Of a DNA stretch of 54,418 nt, positions 27,345 to 36,486 are shown piece by piece. Where the stretch lies: the NCBI GenBank assembly GCA_001940725.1, contig MDVR01000041.1:1-54418 (forward strand), written 5' to 3'. The number at the start of each line of letters is the position of its first letter. Positions within the stretch are counted from its first letter, which is position 1. Below the pieces are notes generated by a model, which was not told where the DNA came from, did not search any database, and saw only the letters and a list, made by a program, of their open reading frames with translations. The stretch is from Candidatus Heimdallarchaeota archaeon LC_2 (GTDB lineage Archaea; Asgardarchaeota; Heimdallarchaeia; Heimdallarchaeales; Kariarchaeaceae). The translations under genes and the position numbers were made by a program.

Positions 27345-27893
27345 AAGTTCTTTCAATTTGGATAACATTTCATCCTTTTCAGATACTACAGGAACGTCGA
27401 TTTTGGCTAAATCGAATGGCCAGTCGATATTAATGGTTTCATCATTCCAAATAACACCAGAATCATATTCAGGATGGAAATAATCAGTTGTTTGATAGAG
27501 GACATTTGCATTATCAGATAGTGTAAGAAATCCATGGGCAAAGCCTTCGGGAATATATAACATTTTCATATTGGTCTCACTTAACTCCAATCCAAAATAT
27601 TTACCAAAAGTTGATGAGCTCCTTCTGATGTCTACTGCAACATCATAAATCCTACCCTTTATTACCCGAACTAGCTTCCCTTGAGGTTTAGTATGTTGAA
27701 AATGTAAACCTCTTAACACACCTCTTGTTGACATTGAATGATTTGTTTGAACAAAATTTAAATCTAAATTCAAATCTTTGAATGATTTTAAATTCATAAT
27801 TTCTTCAAAATAACCTCTGCTATCTTTAAATCGTCTTGTTCGTAATACAATTATGTCCCTTAATTCACGACTTTCAATTTCAAAATTTTGCAT
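27327..27893 (-). CDS. rmlC: dTDP-4-dehydrorhamnose 3,5-epimerase
   Basis: A 188-residue cupin epimerase that inverts C3 and C5 of dTDP-4-dehydro-6-deoxyglucose. The active-site pieces are clear: SRGYFEE (residues 25-31), RGVLRGLHFQ with the catalytic His64, GKLVRVIKGRIYDVAVDIR (72-90), YIPEGFAHGF (113-122) and TTDYFHPEYDSGVIWND with the conserved Tyr138. Full family length. It lies 20 bp downstream of rmlA on the same strand, forming a tight rmlB-rmlA-rmlC operon read leftward from 29815. Confidence 0.95.
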   Translation of the reverse strand: MQNFEIESRELRDIIVLRTRRFKDSRGYFEEIMNLKSFKDLNLDLNFVQTNHSMSTRGVLRGLHFQHTKPQGKLVRVIKGRIYDVAVDIRRSSSTFGKYFGLELSETNMKMLYIPEGFAHGFLTLSDNANVLYQTTDYFHPEYDSGVIWNDETINIDWPFDLAKIDVPVVSEKDEMLSKLKELSEFNI

Positions 27894-27913
27894 ACATAAT
27901 TCTCCTGTCAGAT

Positions 27914-28780
27914 TTAAAGTCCCAATATATTTTGTAATGACTTTCCATATTCAGAATTTTTATATTTCTCAGAAACTTCTTTCACGGCTTCTTTGCTAAT
28001 GTACCCTTTGTTGAAAGCTATTTCCTCTAGACAAGCTATTTGTATATTTTGGCGTTTTTGAATCGCTTCTATGAAATTACTCGCTTTTAGTAATCTACTT
28101 GGGGACCCTGTATCAAACCACGCAAATCCTCGACCTAATACCTTCACTTTTAAAGATTTATTTTTCATATAAATTCGATTCAAATCAGTTATTTCCAATT
28201 CTCCCCTAGCAGAGGGTTCAAGACTTTTCACTAGCTCTACAACCTGGTTATCATAAAAATAAATCCCTGGTACAGCTAGGTTCGATTTTGGTATTTCAGG
28301 TTTTTCTTCAATCTCAATTACATTTAATTCCTCATCAACTGTTACAACACCATAAGATGAAGGATTGCTTACTTGATATGCAAAAATATGAGCCCCTTTA
28401 TTTAACTCAGAAGCGTTTTCCAGTATTTTTGTTAAACCATGACCATAGATAATATTGTCACCAAGAACCAAGCATACTTCCTCACTACCAATAAAATCAG
28501 CCCCGATGAGAAAGGCTTGAGCTAGCCCTCCAGGATATTCTTGTATTTTATAAGAAATTTTCAATCCAAACTGAGAACCGTCACCAAATAATTTTTCGAA
28601 GCTGGGTATATCATCTGGTGTTGAAATTATTAAAATTTCTTTAATATTAGCCAACATTAATAATGAGACGGGATAATAGATCATCGGTTTATCATATACT
28701 GGTACTAATTGTTTTGACAGAGCGGTAGTGATGGGACCTAATCTTTTACCAAATCCACCTGCAAGTACTATTCCTTTCAT
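27914..28780 (-). CDS. rmlA: Glucose-1-phosphate thymidylyltransferase, short form
   Basis: A 288-residue enzyme joining glucose-1-phosphate to dTTP, the first step of dTDP-rhamnose synthesis. It has the signature LAGGFGKRLGPIT (residues 6-18), where most relatives have GGSGTRL; SKQLVPVYDKPMIYYP (22-37); QEYPGGLAQAF; LVLGDNIIYGHG with the metal-binding Asp; and WFDTGSPSRLL. The length fits the bacterial short RmlA, unlike the longer enzyme at 30421 that carries a left-handed beta-helix tail. It is 12 bp downstream of rmlB and 20 bp upstream of rmlC. Confidence 0.93.
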   Translation of the reverse strand: MKGIVLAGGFGKRLGPITTALSKQLVPVYDKPMIYYPVSLLMLANIKEILIISTPDDIPSFEKLFGDGSQFGLKISYKIQEYPGGLAQAFLIGADFIGSEEVCLVLGDNIIYGHGLTKILENASELNKGAHIFAYQVSNPSSYGVVTVDEELNVIEIEEKPEIPKSNLAVPGIYFYDNQVVELVKSLEPSARGELEITDLNRIYMKNKSLKVKVLGRGFAWFDTGSPSRLLKASNFIEAIQKRQNIQIACLEEIAFNKGYISKEAVKEVSEKYKNSEYGKSLQNILGL

Positions 28781-28792
28781 ATCACATTACCC

Positions 28793-29815
28793 TTAATTTT
28801 CAATTGTTGAATTAGACTTATATAATTCAATATACCAGTCAATTGTCTGATCTATACCATCTTCAAATTTCATTTTCGGATTCCAACCTAGATCCGATTG
28901 AATTTTGGATGAATCGATTGCGTATCTTCTATCGTGTCCAAGCCTATCAGTAACAAAGGAAATTAGATCTTCGTTGATTTTTGGGTTATTCATTTTGTTT
29001 TTCACTTTATCTAGTATTAATTTCACAATATCAATATTATGCCATTCATTACTTGATCCAACGTTATAGACGTTCCCAAATTTATCACTATGAAAAATTA
29101 ACTCTAGAGCTGCGCAATGATCTTTAACATATATCCAATCACGCATCTGCATTCCATCTCCATACACGGGAATTTGTTCCAAATTCAAGGCATTCTTAAT
29201 GATTTTTGGGATTAATTTTTCAGGAAATTGATGAGATCCGTAATTATTGCTACAACGGGAGATCAGTACTGGCATTCCGTAAGTTTCAAAAAAAGAATTT
29301 ACTAATAAATCAGCAGATGCTTTACTTGCCGAGTATGGGCTTCGAGGATCCATTGGGGTTGTTTCAGAAAATAAACCTGCTTTATCTTCTAATGACCCAT
29401 ATACCTCGTCCGTTGAAATTTGAAGGAATTTTGTATTTTCTCGCCACCTATGATTTTCTAACCAGTTTGCCCTGGCAACCTCTAATAATACATTTGTGCC
29501 AAGTACATTTGATTGAAGAAATACAAGAGAGGCTTCAATTGAACGGTCCACATGGGTTTCGGCAGCAAAATTAATTACACCATTGATTTGATATTTTTCA
29601 AATATGAAATTAACCAATTCAAAATTGGATATATCCCCCTTTACAAATGTAAAATTATCTTTGAATTTCTGTTCCATCATATGGATTTTATCCATAGATG
29701 ATGCATAGGTCAATTTATCCAATCCGACGATGATTTCATTCGGATGTTTTTGTAAATAATAGTCCACAAAATGTGAACCAATGAAACCAGCAACACCTGT
29801 AACAAGCAATGGCAT
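28793..29815 (-). CDS. rmlB: dTDP-glucose 4,6-dehydratase
   Basis: A 340-residue extended SDR that converts dTDP-glucose to dTDP-4-dehydro-6-deoxyglucose. The NAD site is LVTGVAGFIGSHF (residues 4-16); NFAAETHVDRSI (82-93), STDEVYGS with catalytic Thr-Asp-Glu (134-141) and YSASK (Tyr161, Lys165) are all present, followed by SRCSNNYGSHQFPEKLIP. It is the first gene of the leftward rmlBAC operon. The 605-base spacer upstream should contain the promoter. No unusual residues. Confidence 0.95.
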   Translation of the reverse strand: MPLLVTGVAGFIGSHFVDYYLQKHPNEIIVGLDKLTYASSMDKIHMMEQKFKDNFTFVKGDISNFELVNFIFEKYQINGVINFAAETHVDRSIEASLVFLQSNVLGTNVLLEVARANWLENHRWRENTKFLQISTDEVYGSLEDKAGLFSETTPMDPRSPYSASKASADLLVNSFFETYGMPVLISRCSNNYGSHQFPEKLIPKIIKNALNLEQIPVYGDGMQMRDWIYVKDHCAALELIFHSDKFGNVYNVGSSNEWHNIDIVKLILDKVKNKMNNPKINEDLISFVTDRLGHDRRYAIDSSKIQSDLGWNPKMKFEDGIDQTIDWYIELYKSNSTIEN

Positions 29816-30131
29816 AGTATTTTTCCTTATCTGTATAAATTCTGCATTTGGTTAAGTATTTATTTATCGATCAAACCGTGAAATTATTTAATTTACACTC
29901 GATATAAACCAAAATTGTCTCCTTGTTGGAGAAATACATAATCTACTTTCAACTGATTAATTTGATTTAGATTCCAATAATCGTAATATATCACATAAAA
30001 TTTTTTGAATCCCGACCCAATCGATGATCGAATTAATCAAGGAAAACATTTATGGATTTTATTACATAACCAATAGAGTCTCGTGTTCCTAATACGAATG
30101 GGATAAAAATATATTAGATCATGTTGGTTGA

Positions 30132-30278
30132 GAAGGAGAGATTGGAGAAACTACTTTATCAAATTTCAAATTAACTGTAAAACAACCTAATTTTTCCATA
30201 GTGGATAATTTTGGTCATGTTGACCTTACAATTAAAGAAATAAATACTTGGAAGGGAGTGACTGTAAGATACTTATAA
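30132..30278 (+). pseudogene. Coding-like gene tail without a start
   Basis: Forty-eight codons after an in-frame stop at 30129, ending in TAA at 30278. The peptide has alternating hydrophobic/polar strands (TTLSNFKLTVKQPNF, then HVDLTIKEINTWKGV) like the end of an extracellular beta-sandwich. It is probably the end of a lost gene. Not recognised. Confidence 0.3.
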
Positions 30279-30294
30279 GACTGTAAGATACTTA
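30261..30294. repeat. 15-bp direct repeat
   Basis: actgtaagatactta occurs at 30261-30275 and 30280-30294, separated by four bases. It overlaps the end of the coding-like remnant and looks like a slippage duplication. Confidence 0.6.
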
Positions 30295-30420
30295 AAATCG
30301 TTCCGAGAATAACAAAATTGTTTTACAAACTTTAATTCATTTGAATTGTTATTTTATTTGATTGAATTTTTTATGAATCATTTTGTTTAATTTGCAAAAG
30401 TTTTCAATACTTATTACAAA

Positions 30421-31434
30421 ATGCAATTTGTCTTGAAAGCAGTTATTCTCGCAGCAGGTTATGGGTCAAGATTACAACCTTTTACCTCACATCGACCAAA
30501 ACATATGCTACCAGTCGGAGGAAAGCCAATTCTTCAACATGGGTTAGAATATATCAGAGATGTTTTGAAAATCAATGAAATTCTTCTGGTTGTCGGATAT
30601 CAAAAAGAAAACATTATGGAATATTTTGGCAACGGTAAAGATTTTGGATTAAATATAAAATATATTGTCCAACATATGAATGGGAAAAGAGGTTTGGCAG
30701 CAGCATTACAATTGGTCGAAACTGAAATATCTTCGGATTTTTGTTTATATCTTGCAGATAATCTATTTGGAGCAAATTTGAAGAAAGTTGTCGAAAGTCA
30801 TGTCGAGAACAACTCCTCAGTTACACTTCACGTTGAACAACATGAAAACCCTTCCAGATACGGTGTCGTTGTAACAAATGAAAATAACATCGTTACGAAA
30901 GTTGTGGAAAAACCGAAATTGCCTCCATCTAATACCGTAATAACCGGTTTCTATGTCTTCTCCCCAATAATTTTCCATTATTTGAATAAATTATCCCCCT
31001 CTGCACGTGGAGAATATGAATTAACTGACGCAATTCAATTGGTCATAGAAGCAGGTCTCGATGTTAGAGCATCCATGATTTCTGGATGGAGGCAGGATAT
31101 TGGGTATGCTGGAGATATTTTAGCTTCCAATGAACATTTGATGGGAGATATTGGAACTGTAATTAGATCGGAAACAACAAATTGTGAAATTATTGAACCA
31201 GTATTCATAGGGGAAGGTTGTGATTTGAGGGATTCAACAATTGGGCCATTTGCTACCATTGGTAAAGGATCAAAAATCATCAACAGTAATTTATCCCATA
31301 CTGTGGTTCTTGAAAATTCCCTAATTGATGAATGCGATCTTCAATCAAGCGTTATAGGTAGTAAATGTAAATTGAAAGGTTTGAAACAATTTAATGCAAA
31401 AGTTGGTGACTATTCTTCAATAAATAAATTGTAG
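30421..31434 (+). CDS. Sugar-1-phosphate nucleotidyltransferase with beta-helix tail
   Basis: A 337-residue enzyme of the archaeal long RmlA/GlmU-like type that activates a sugar-1-phosphate with a nucleotide. The N-terminal half has LKAVILAAGYGSRLQPFTS, RPKHMLPVGGKPILQH, YLADNLFG and VVEKPKLPPSNTVITGFYVF. The C-terminal 80 residues form hexapeptide (left-handed beta-helix) turns: IEPVFIGEGCDLRDS, TIGPFATIGKGSKI, VVLENSLIDECDL. Archaeal relatives use glucose-1-phosphate with dTTP or UTP, or GlcNAc-1-phosphate; the sequence alone does not decide. A truncated sister gene lies at 25655. It may feed the epimerase/dehydrogenase branch rather than rhamnose. Confidence 0.85.
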   Translation: MQFVLKAVILAAGYGSRLQPFTSHRPKHMLPVGGKPILQHGLEYIRDVLKINEILLVVGYQKENIMEYFGNGKDFGLNIKYIVQHMNGKRGLAAALQLVETEISSDFCLYLADNLFGANLKKVVESHVENNSSVTLHVEQHENPSRYGVVVTNENNIVTKVVEKPKLPPSNTVITGFYVFSPIIFHYLNKLSPSARGEYELTDAIQLVIEAGLDVRASMISGWRQDIGYAGDILASNEHLMGDIGTVIRSETTNCEIIEPVFIGEGCDLRDSTIGPFATIGKGSKIINSNLSHTVVLENSLIDECDLQSSVIGSKCKLKGLKQFNAKVGDYSSINKL

Positions 31435-31458
31435 ATCTTATTAAAATTATAAATCATT

Positions 31459-32310
31459 CTAGAATCTAAAAATTAACTTTCTCAAACGTTTTCTTTGTGA
31501 TTTGTTAACGAATTGCCTTAATTCCTTTTCATACTTTTCTGGTTTGCCAAAGAGAAATCCCTTTAACATATTATAGCAAGCACTGAAGCCTCTACTTCTC
31601 ATAAAAATTTGTTTGAAGCTCCTTCCAATAGCAAACAGAAAGAAATAACCGAATGCTTTCATTGCCATTCCATAAGCATAATAATCAGTTCTACCACCTG
31701 TTATTCTCAACGGTTCATACTCTATGTCATCGAAAATTTTTGATTTGTATCCTTCCATATTAGCCATATAGACCGGATATGCTTCCCAACCCTGTTTCAG
31801 AGGATATTCACTACCTAATTTTTCCCAATAAGAATATCTCATCATTCTTCCTGGCCCCGGAATCATAAATCCAGTTGAGGTATATGCATTTTCTCCAACC
31901 ATTGTTCCAGCAGCAATCATTAATTTTGGATCCTGATCAAACTTGTTGACAAGATCTTCTAGATAATTTTTAGGTAAAACCATGTCTCCTCCTAAAAAAA
32001 CTATGTATTCAATTGATGTTTCTTTATGGACATCTCTAGCCGGAGTTAAACTTGAATTCCAAACTTTTCCCATTTCAATTTTTCCAACCACATCAAAGCC
32101 CCTCTTTTCCCTTCGATGAATTTCAACAAATTCAAATGCTTGAGCAATTTCTACAGTTTTATCCTCTGACCCATCATCGGCAATTATCACTTTAATTGGT
32201 TTATGTGTTTGTTGTTCTAAGCTGTTAAGTACTCGAGTTAACAAATTTTCCTCATTTCGAGCAGGAAAACAAACAACAATGTTGTTAGCCTTTTTGGATT
32301 CTTCATCCAT
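31459..32310 (-). CDS. Glycosyltransferase family 2
   Basis: A 283-residue GT-A inverting glycosyltransferase. It starts with NIVVCFPARNEENLLTRVL, has VIIADDGSEDKTVEIA (first Asp of the nucleotide site) and IVFLGGDMVLPKNYL, where GGDM occupies the usual DxD position. The C-terminal part (ITGGRTDYYAYG, then a Phe/Arg-rich amphipathic stretch) may touch the membrane. It would add one sugar to a lipid-linked chain at the cytoplasmic face. It stands alone on the minus strand between two plus-strand genes. Confidence 0.8.
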   Translation of the reverse strand: MDEESKKANNIVVCFPARNEENLLTRVLNSLEQQTHKPIKVIIADDGSEDKTVEIAQAFEFVEIHRREKRGFDVVGKIEMGKVWNSSLTPARDVHKETSIEYIVFLGGDMVLPKNYLEDLVNKFDQDPKLMIAAGTMVGENAYTSTGFMIPGPGRMMRYSYWEKLGSEYPLKQGWEAYPVYMANMEGYKSKIFDDIEYEPLRITGGRTDYYAYGMAMKAFGYFFLFAIGRSFKQIFMRSRGFSACYNMLKGFLFGKPEKYEKELRQFVNKSQRKRLRKLIFRF

Positions 32311-32486
32311 AATTTTATACCAAACTCAAGTTGAATGATTTCATTCTAAAAATCTAGGATAATGACTAGATCAATAAATAATGATTTATCAAAATTGTAC
32401 AAAACTAGTGAATTTCGTTTTTCTTTATATTCAATTATTAACAACGTCTATAATATTAAATTGAAGGTAAAATCACACAAAATTGA

Positions 32487-33239
32487 ATGCTGTCTAAACT
32501 AAATGCTGCAGTAAATATTATGTTTTCTAAATTATTTTCTATTCATCGGATCATAATTATCAGGAATTTAATATTTCAAAATACGAAAACGTTTCTTTTT
32601 AACGATACGGAATTAGAGTATTTTTATCACTCATATAATAACAATAGAGTTTCTGAGAGAGCTGTAGAAATACCTATAATAGCATATTATTTGAAAAAAG
32701 ATAAACCCAGCCACATTTTAGAAATAGGTAATGTAACCAATCATTATTATTCTCACTTCTCAACGCTATTCAAGCAAAAGACCGTTGTTGATTTATATGA
32801 ATTGGGCTATGACGTTATCAATCAGGATTTATTAAAATTTGAACCAGGAAGCAAATTCGAGTATATAATTTCAATTTCAACTTTCGAACATTTTGATTCT
32901 GATAGGGGAAGAAATAGAGAATATGTAATAGATGGTTCTAGATATGAGACATATGCCACCGATGGTATAATTCATGTATGCAATGAATTATTAGCTGAAA
33001 ATGGAACCTTCATATTTACTGCCCCAATCGGATATGATCAAGCATTTGACGACACCGTTTTTGGAAATGAAATTAATAATATATCATTAGTCAAGGCCAA
33101 AACAATAGAAAGAAACTTTGTAAGAAAAACGGGCGAAATTCGATGGGCTCAAATTTCTGAAACTGAGGCAATGAATGCACAGTATAATTCTCCCGAGAAG
33201 GGTGTAAATGTAATAGTGATCTATATAATAAAGAATTAA
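32487..33239 (+). CDS. Putative class I SAM methyltransferase
   Basis: A 250-residue protein with the methyltransferase fold order: SHILEIGNVTNHYY in place of SAM motif I (hhExGxxxG is degenerate, with Asn where Gly is usual), DLYELGYDVINQDLL, then FEYIISISTFEHFDSD and LLAENGTFIFTAPIGYD. The motif I change weakens the certainty that it binds SAM. The N-terminal 60 residues are basic and hydrophobic. In this locus it would methylate a sugar. It has its own promoter region upstream (32311-32486), and a NeuB-like gene follows 84 bp later on the same strand. Confidence 0.6.
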   Translation: MLSKLNAAVNIMFSKLFSIHRIIIIRNLIFQNTKTFLFNDTELEYFYHSYNNNRVSERAVEIPIIAYYLKKDKPSHILEIGNVTNHYYSHFSTLFKQKTVVDLYELGYDVINQDLLKFEPGSKFEYIISISTFEHFDSDRGRNREYVIDGSRYETYATDGIIHVCNELLAENGTFIFTAPIGYDQAFDDTVFGNEINNISLVKAKTIERNFVRKTGEIRWAQISETEAMNAQYNSPEKGVNVIVIYIIKN

Positions 33240-33323
33240 ACAAATTCTTAATCAGTATATGAATTTTCCATTTTACAGTGTAATCGCATAAATCTTTATG
33301 TCATAAGAAAATAATAAGATATT

Positions 33324-34364
33324 ATGAATATGATCGAAATTGCTGGAAGGAAAATTGGTCCTCAGCACCCACCATTTGTTGTAGCAGAGATTGGTATAAA
33401 TCATGAGGGCGATATTAACAAAGCCAAACAAATGGTTGATGACGCATTTGATGCTGGATGCGAATGTGTTAAATTTCAGACTCATATAATTGACGATGAA
33501 ATGATTCCCGAAGCTAAAAATGTTATCCCAGGGAATGCTGAAGAATCGATTTGGGAAATAATGGAACGCTGTGCATTAACCTATGAAGAACAAGACGAAA
33601 TCAAAGCATATGTTGAATCAAAAGGGATGATTTATCTTAGCACTCCATTTTCAAGAGCAGCGGCAATTCGTCTTGAAGAAATGGGAGTACATGCATATAA
33701 AATTGGGTCTGGAGAGTGCAATAATTACCCATTAATTGATCACATTGCCAGTTATGGAAAACCAATTATTCTAAGTACAGGAATGAATGATATCCAGAGT
33801 ATCTCCAAATCGGTAGAAATTCTTCGAAAACACAATACTCCATTTGTCTTGCTACATTGTACAAGTATGTATCCTACTCCATATGAGAAGGTTAGACTGG
33901 GTGCAATTAAACAATTACAAGAAGCTTTCCCTGATGCAGTCCTTGGGCTTTCTGACCATACAGAAACAATATATACTTGCTTGGGTGCAGTTGCATTAGG
34001 CGCAAGTGTGTTAGAACGTCATTTCACATCCGATAAATCATGGCCCGGTCCTGATGTTCCCATATCAATGGATCCATCTGAATTGAAAGGATTAGTTGAA
34101 GGGAGCAAAGCGATACATTTGGCATTGGGTGGGACGAAAGAAATTTTGACTGAAGAACAATCTACAATTGATTTTGCCTATGCATGCGTAGTTTCAACAA
34201 CTGAGATTAATGCTGGTGAAGAATTCAATATGGAAAACATATGGGTAAAACGACCCGGAACTGGTGAAATCTTGGCCAAGGATTTTGAAAGTTTGATTGG
34301 TAAAAAAGCAAAAACCAACATTCCTAAAGACGTTCAGCTTAAGTGGGAATTTATTACCGAATGA
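33324..34364 (+). CDS. neuB: NeuB-like nonulosonic acid synthase, copy 1
   Basis: A 346-residue enzyme condensing phosphoenolpyruvate with a six-carbon amino sugar to give a nine-carbon sialic-type acid. The TIM-barrel domain has PFVVAEIGINHEGDI, CVKFQTH, YKIGSGECNNYPLI, IILSTGMND, LLHCTSMYPTP, LGLSDHTE and LERHFTSDKSWPGPD. The C-terminal 60 residues are an antifreeze-like SAF domain (VSTTEINAGEEF, WVKRPGTGE). The key residues are all there. It is followed by a NeuC-like gene 82 bp downstream. Sialic, legionaminic and other products cannot be separated by sequence reading alone. Confidence 0.92.
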   Translation: MNMIEIAGRKIGPQHPPFVVAEIGINHEGDINKAKQMVDDAFDAGCECVKFQTHIIDDEMIPEAKNVIPGNAEESIWEIMERCALTYEEQDEIKAYVESKGMIYLSTPFSRAAAIRLEEMGVHAYKIGSGECNNYPLIDHIASYGKPIILSTGMNDIQSISKSVEILRKHNTPFVLLHCTSMYPTPYEKVRLGAIKQLQEAFPDAVLGLSDHTETIYTCLGAVALGASVLERHFTSDKSWPGPDVPISMDPSELKGLVEGSKAIHLALGGTKEILTEEQSTIDFAYACVVSTTEINAGEEFNMENIWVKRPGTGEILAKDFESLIGKKAKTNIPKDVQLKWEFITE

Positions 34365-34446
34365 ACTTAAACATACAGCGATCATTATAAAAATTTAATT
34401 GATCAATTTACATGTCAAGAATTATCCTTATTGGTAAAGTGTAATC

Positions 34447-35613
34447 ATGTCGAAGAAAAAAATTCTGTTCATTACTGGTACAAGAGCTGATTTCGGTAAA
34501 TTAAAACCTCTACTAAATGCAATTGAGGATCATCCAAATTTTGTAAATCGGATCTTTGTTACAGGAATGCACACACTTTCACGTTATGGCTTCACTGAAT
34601 TAGAAGTTCGCAAGGAAGGTTACAAATATATTCATTCCTTCTTAAATCAGATTTATGGAGAACCAATGGACATTATTCTAGCAAATACTATCATCGGATT
34701 ATCTCGATATGTTAATGAACATCAACCGGATTTAATTGTAGTACATGGAGACCGAATTGAAACCCTAGCTGGAGCTATTGTGGGATCACTGAGAAACATA
34801 CTTGTTGCTCACATTGAAGGTGGTGAGAGGTCAGGTACAATAGATGAATTAATTCGACATTCAGTATCAAAATTATCTCATATTCATTTCACTTCAAATC
34901 AAGAAACTGCGAATCGATTAATCCAACTTGGGGAAAATGATGAACATGTGTTTGTAATCGGATCTCCTGAAATCGATGTAATGACTTCATCAGATCTTCC
35001 TACATTTTCTCAAGTCCAAGAGAGATATGAGATCCCATTTGAAAAATTTGCCATTATAATCTTTCACTCTGTAACTTCAGAAGTAAATGAACTTGAAAAA
35101 TATACATCTGAGCTAGTTCAAGCCCTCATAGAAAGCAATCACAAATTTATAGGAATACAACCCAATAATGATGAAGGAAGTGAAATAATATACCAAAACT
35201 TCAAAAAATTGGATGAAAACAAAAATTTTAAATTTTATCCATCTCTGCGATTTGAACATTATCTAACCTTACTAAAAAATGCAGAATTTATAATTGGAAA
35301 TTCGAGTTCTGGTATACGAGAAGCTCCAGTTTACGGAAAATATTCTATCAACGTTGGAACAAGACAAAACAAAAGATTCGATCATCATTCGATCCTAAAT
35401 ATCGGATACAATAAAGATGATATCGTAAATGCTATAAAAAGTATCCCTCAACTTCCTGAGTTAAAACCTTTCAAAAAGTTTGGAGAAGGAAACAGTGCTG
35501 AGAAATTTGTAAGTACTCTCGAAGATGATTTTCTTTGGAAAATACCAACTCAGAAAGAATTTATCGATCTGGCCGATTATTTGATAAGCTTAAGATCTTC
35601 TAGTAGCGAATAA
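34447..35613 (+). CDS. neuC: NeuC-like UDP-GlcNAc 2-epimerase (hydrolysing), copy 1
   Basis: A 388-residue GT-B-fold enzyme that releases UDP from UDP-GlcNAc (or its 6-deoxy diamino derivative) with inversion at C2, giving the substrate for NeuB. Signatures: ILFITGTRADFGKLKPL (residues 5-21), VTGMHTLSRYG, VVHGDRIETLAGA, HIEGGERSGTIDELIRHSVSKLSH, IFHSVTSEVNE and the C-terminal IGNSSSGIREAP with VGTRQNKR. Full length, with all active-site blocks. It is paired with neuB copy 1. The second copy at 49199 carries an internal duplication; this one does not. Confidence 0.92.
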   Translation: MSKKKILFITGTRADFGKLKPLLNAIEDHPNFVNRIFVTGMHTLSRYGFTELEVRKEGYKYIHSFLNQIYGEPMDIILANTIIGLSRYVNEHQPDLIVVHGDRIETLAGAIVGSLRNILVAHIEGGERSGTIDELIRHSVSKLSHIHFTSNQETANRLIQLGENDEHVFVIGSPEIDVMTSSDLPTFSQVQERYEIPFEKFAIIIFHSVTSEVNELEKYTSELVQALIESNHKFIGIQPNNDEGSEIIYQNFKKLDENKNFKFYPSLRFEHYLTLLKNAEFIIGNSSSGIREAPVYGKYSINVGTRQNKRFDHHSILNIGYNKDDIVNAIKSIPQLPELKPFKKFGEGNSAEKFVSTLEDDFLWKIPTQKEFIDLADYLISLRSSSSE

Positions 35614-35797
35614 TTTTCATCAAGTAGGCCGATGAATTATATAATTATTAGACCTCGTTTACAATATTCAATTTCAATCCTTAAACTGGGAAAAACCTTA
35701 ATCAAATAAGTATACAGTTTTCCTAATGGTTTAATATTACACATATTCAATCTAATCTTAACATAAAGTATTAGAAAAAAATATAATATAATGAATT

Positions 35798-36460
35798 GTG
35801 GTTAGAAGAATCATTAATTGGATTGTAAAAAGTAAAAAGAAAACAAAAGAAACTAGTGGGTCTTCTATTGTTGAATTTGATATTGCGACAGTTGCAGGGG
35901 GTGGTGCGAGTACAAACCTTCCACAATTTGCTAGTCGATTATATTATGAAACCAAGCAGATTCGAGATACATTAAATGGAAGAAAATTTGAGAAATCATT
36001 AGAGATTGGGGCAGGATACGCAAGGCTATCCCCACTTATAACAGAATTTTCAGATGAACATCATGCAATTGAACCATCGGCTGAATTGTATGCAATTTCA
36101 AAAAATCTTTACTCGAATATTAAATTTATAAACACCACAGCGGATAGTTTACCATACGCTGATAATTCCTTTGATTTTATATTAACTTGGACCGTCTTGC
36201 AACATATTCCGACAGAATTATTTGAAAAATCAATTCAGGAAATCAATCGTGTTGCTAAAGCAAATGCTACACTACTGATATGTGAATACACTAAAGAAAC
36301 ACCAAGTAAGTCTACATTTGGCCATTCGATTGAAGAATATAATAATCTATTCGTGGGTTTTGAGTTATTAAAAGCAGATGAAAGAATTACAGAATTGGAT
36401 TATTTCACTGGTCATGTTATGCTATTTGAGGGAATCAAACAAGAAAATGGAAATAACTGA
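35798..36460 (+). CDS. Class I SAM-dependent methyltransferase
   Basis: A 220-residue methyltransferase (Methyltransf_11 type). SAM motif I is SLEIGAGYARLSPLI, then HAIEPS, FINTTADSLPYADNSFDFILTWTVLQHI (the classic motif II/III stretch) and INRVAKANATLLICEY. The GTG start at 35798 gives a basic N-terminus (VVRRIINWIVKSKKK). It lies 26 bp upstream of the GT-A gene on the same strand and probably forms one transcript with it. Probable role: O-methylation of a glycan residue. Confidence 0.8.
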   Translation: MVRRIINWIVKSKKKTKETSGSSIVEFDIATVAGGGASTNLPQFASRLYYETKQIRDTLNGRKFEKSLEIGAGYARLSPLITEFSDEHHAIEPSAELYAISKNLYSNIKFINTTADSLPYADNSFDFILTWTVLQHIPTELFEKSIQEINRVAKANATLLICEYTKETPSKSTFGHSIEEYNNLFVGFELLKADERITELDYFTGHVMLFEGIKQENGNN

Positions 36461-36486
36461 AATTGAGTAATTTGACGTGAACATTA

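Larger units (their letters stand above)
29816..30420. other. Spacer with gene debris and short direct repeat
   Basis: A 605-base gap between divergent rmlB and the second nucleotidyltransferase. It holds a coding-like remnant (30132-30278) and a 15-bp direct repeat (30261-30294), both listed separately. The rest is AT-rich with no gene seen. Confidence 0.4.
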
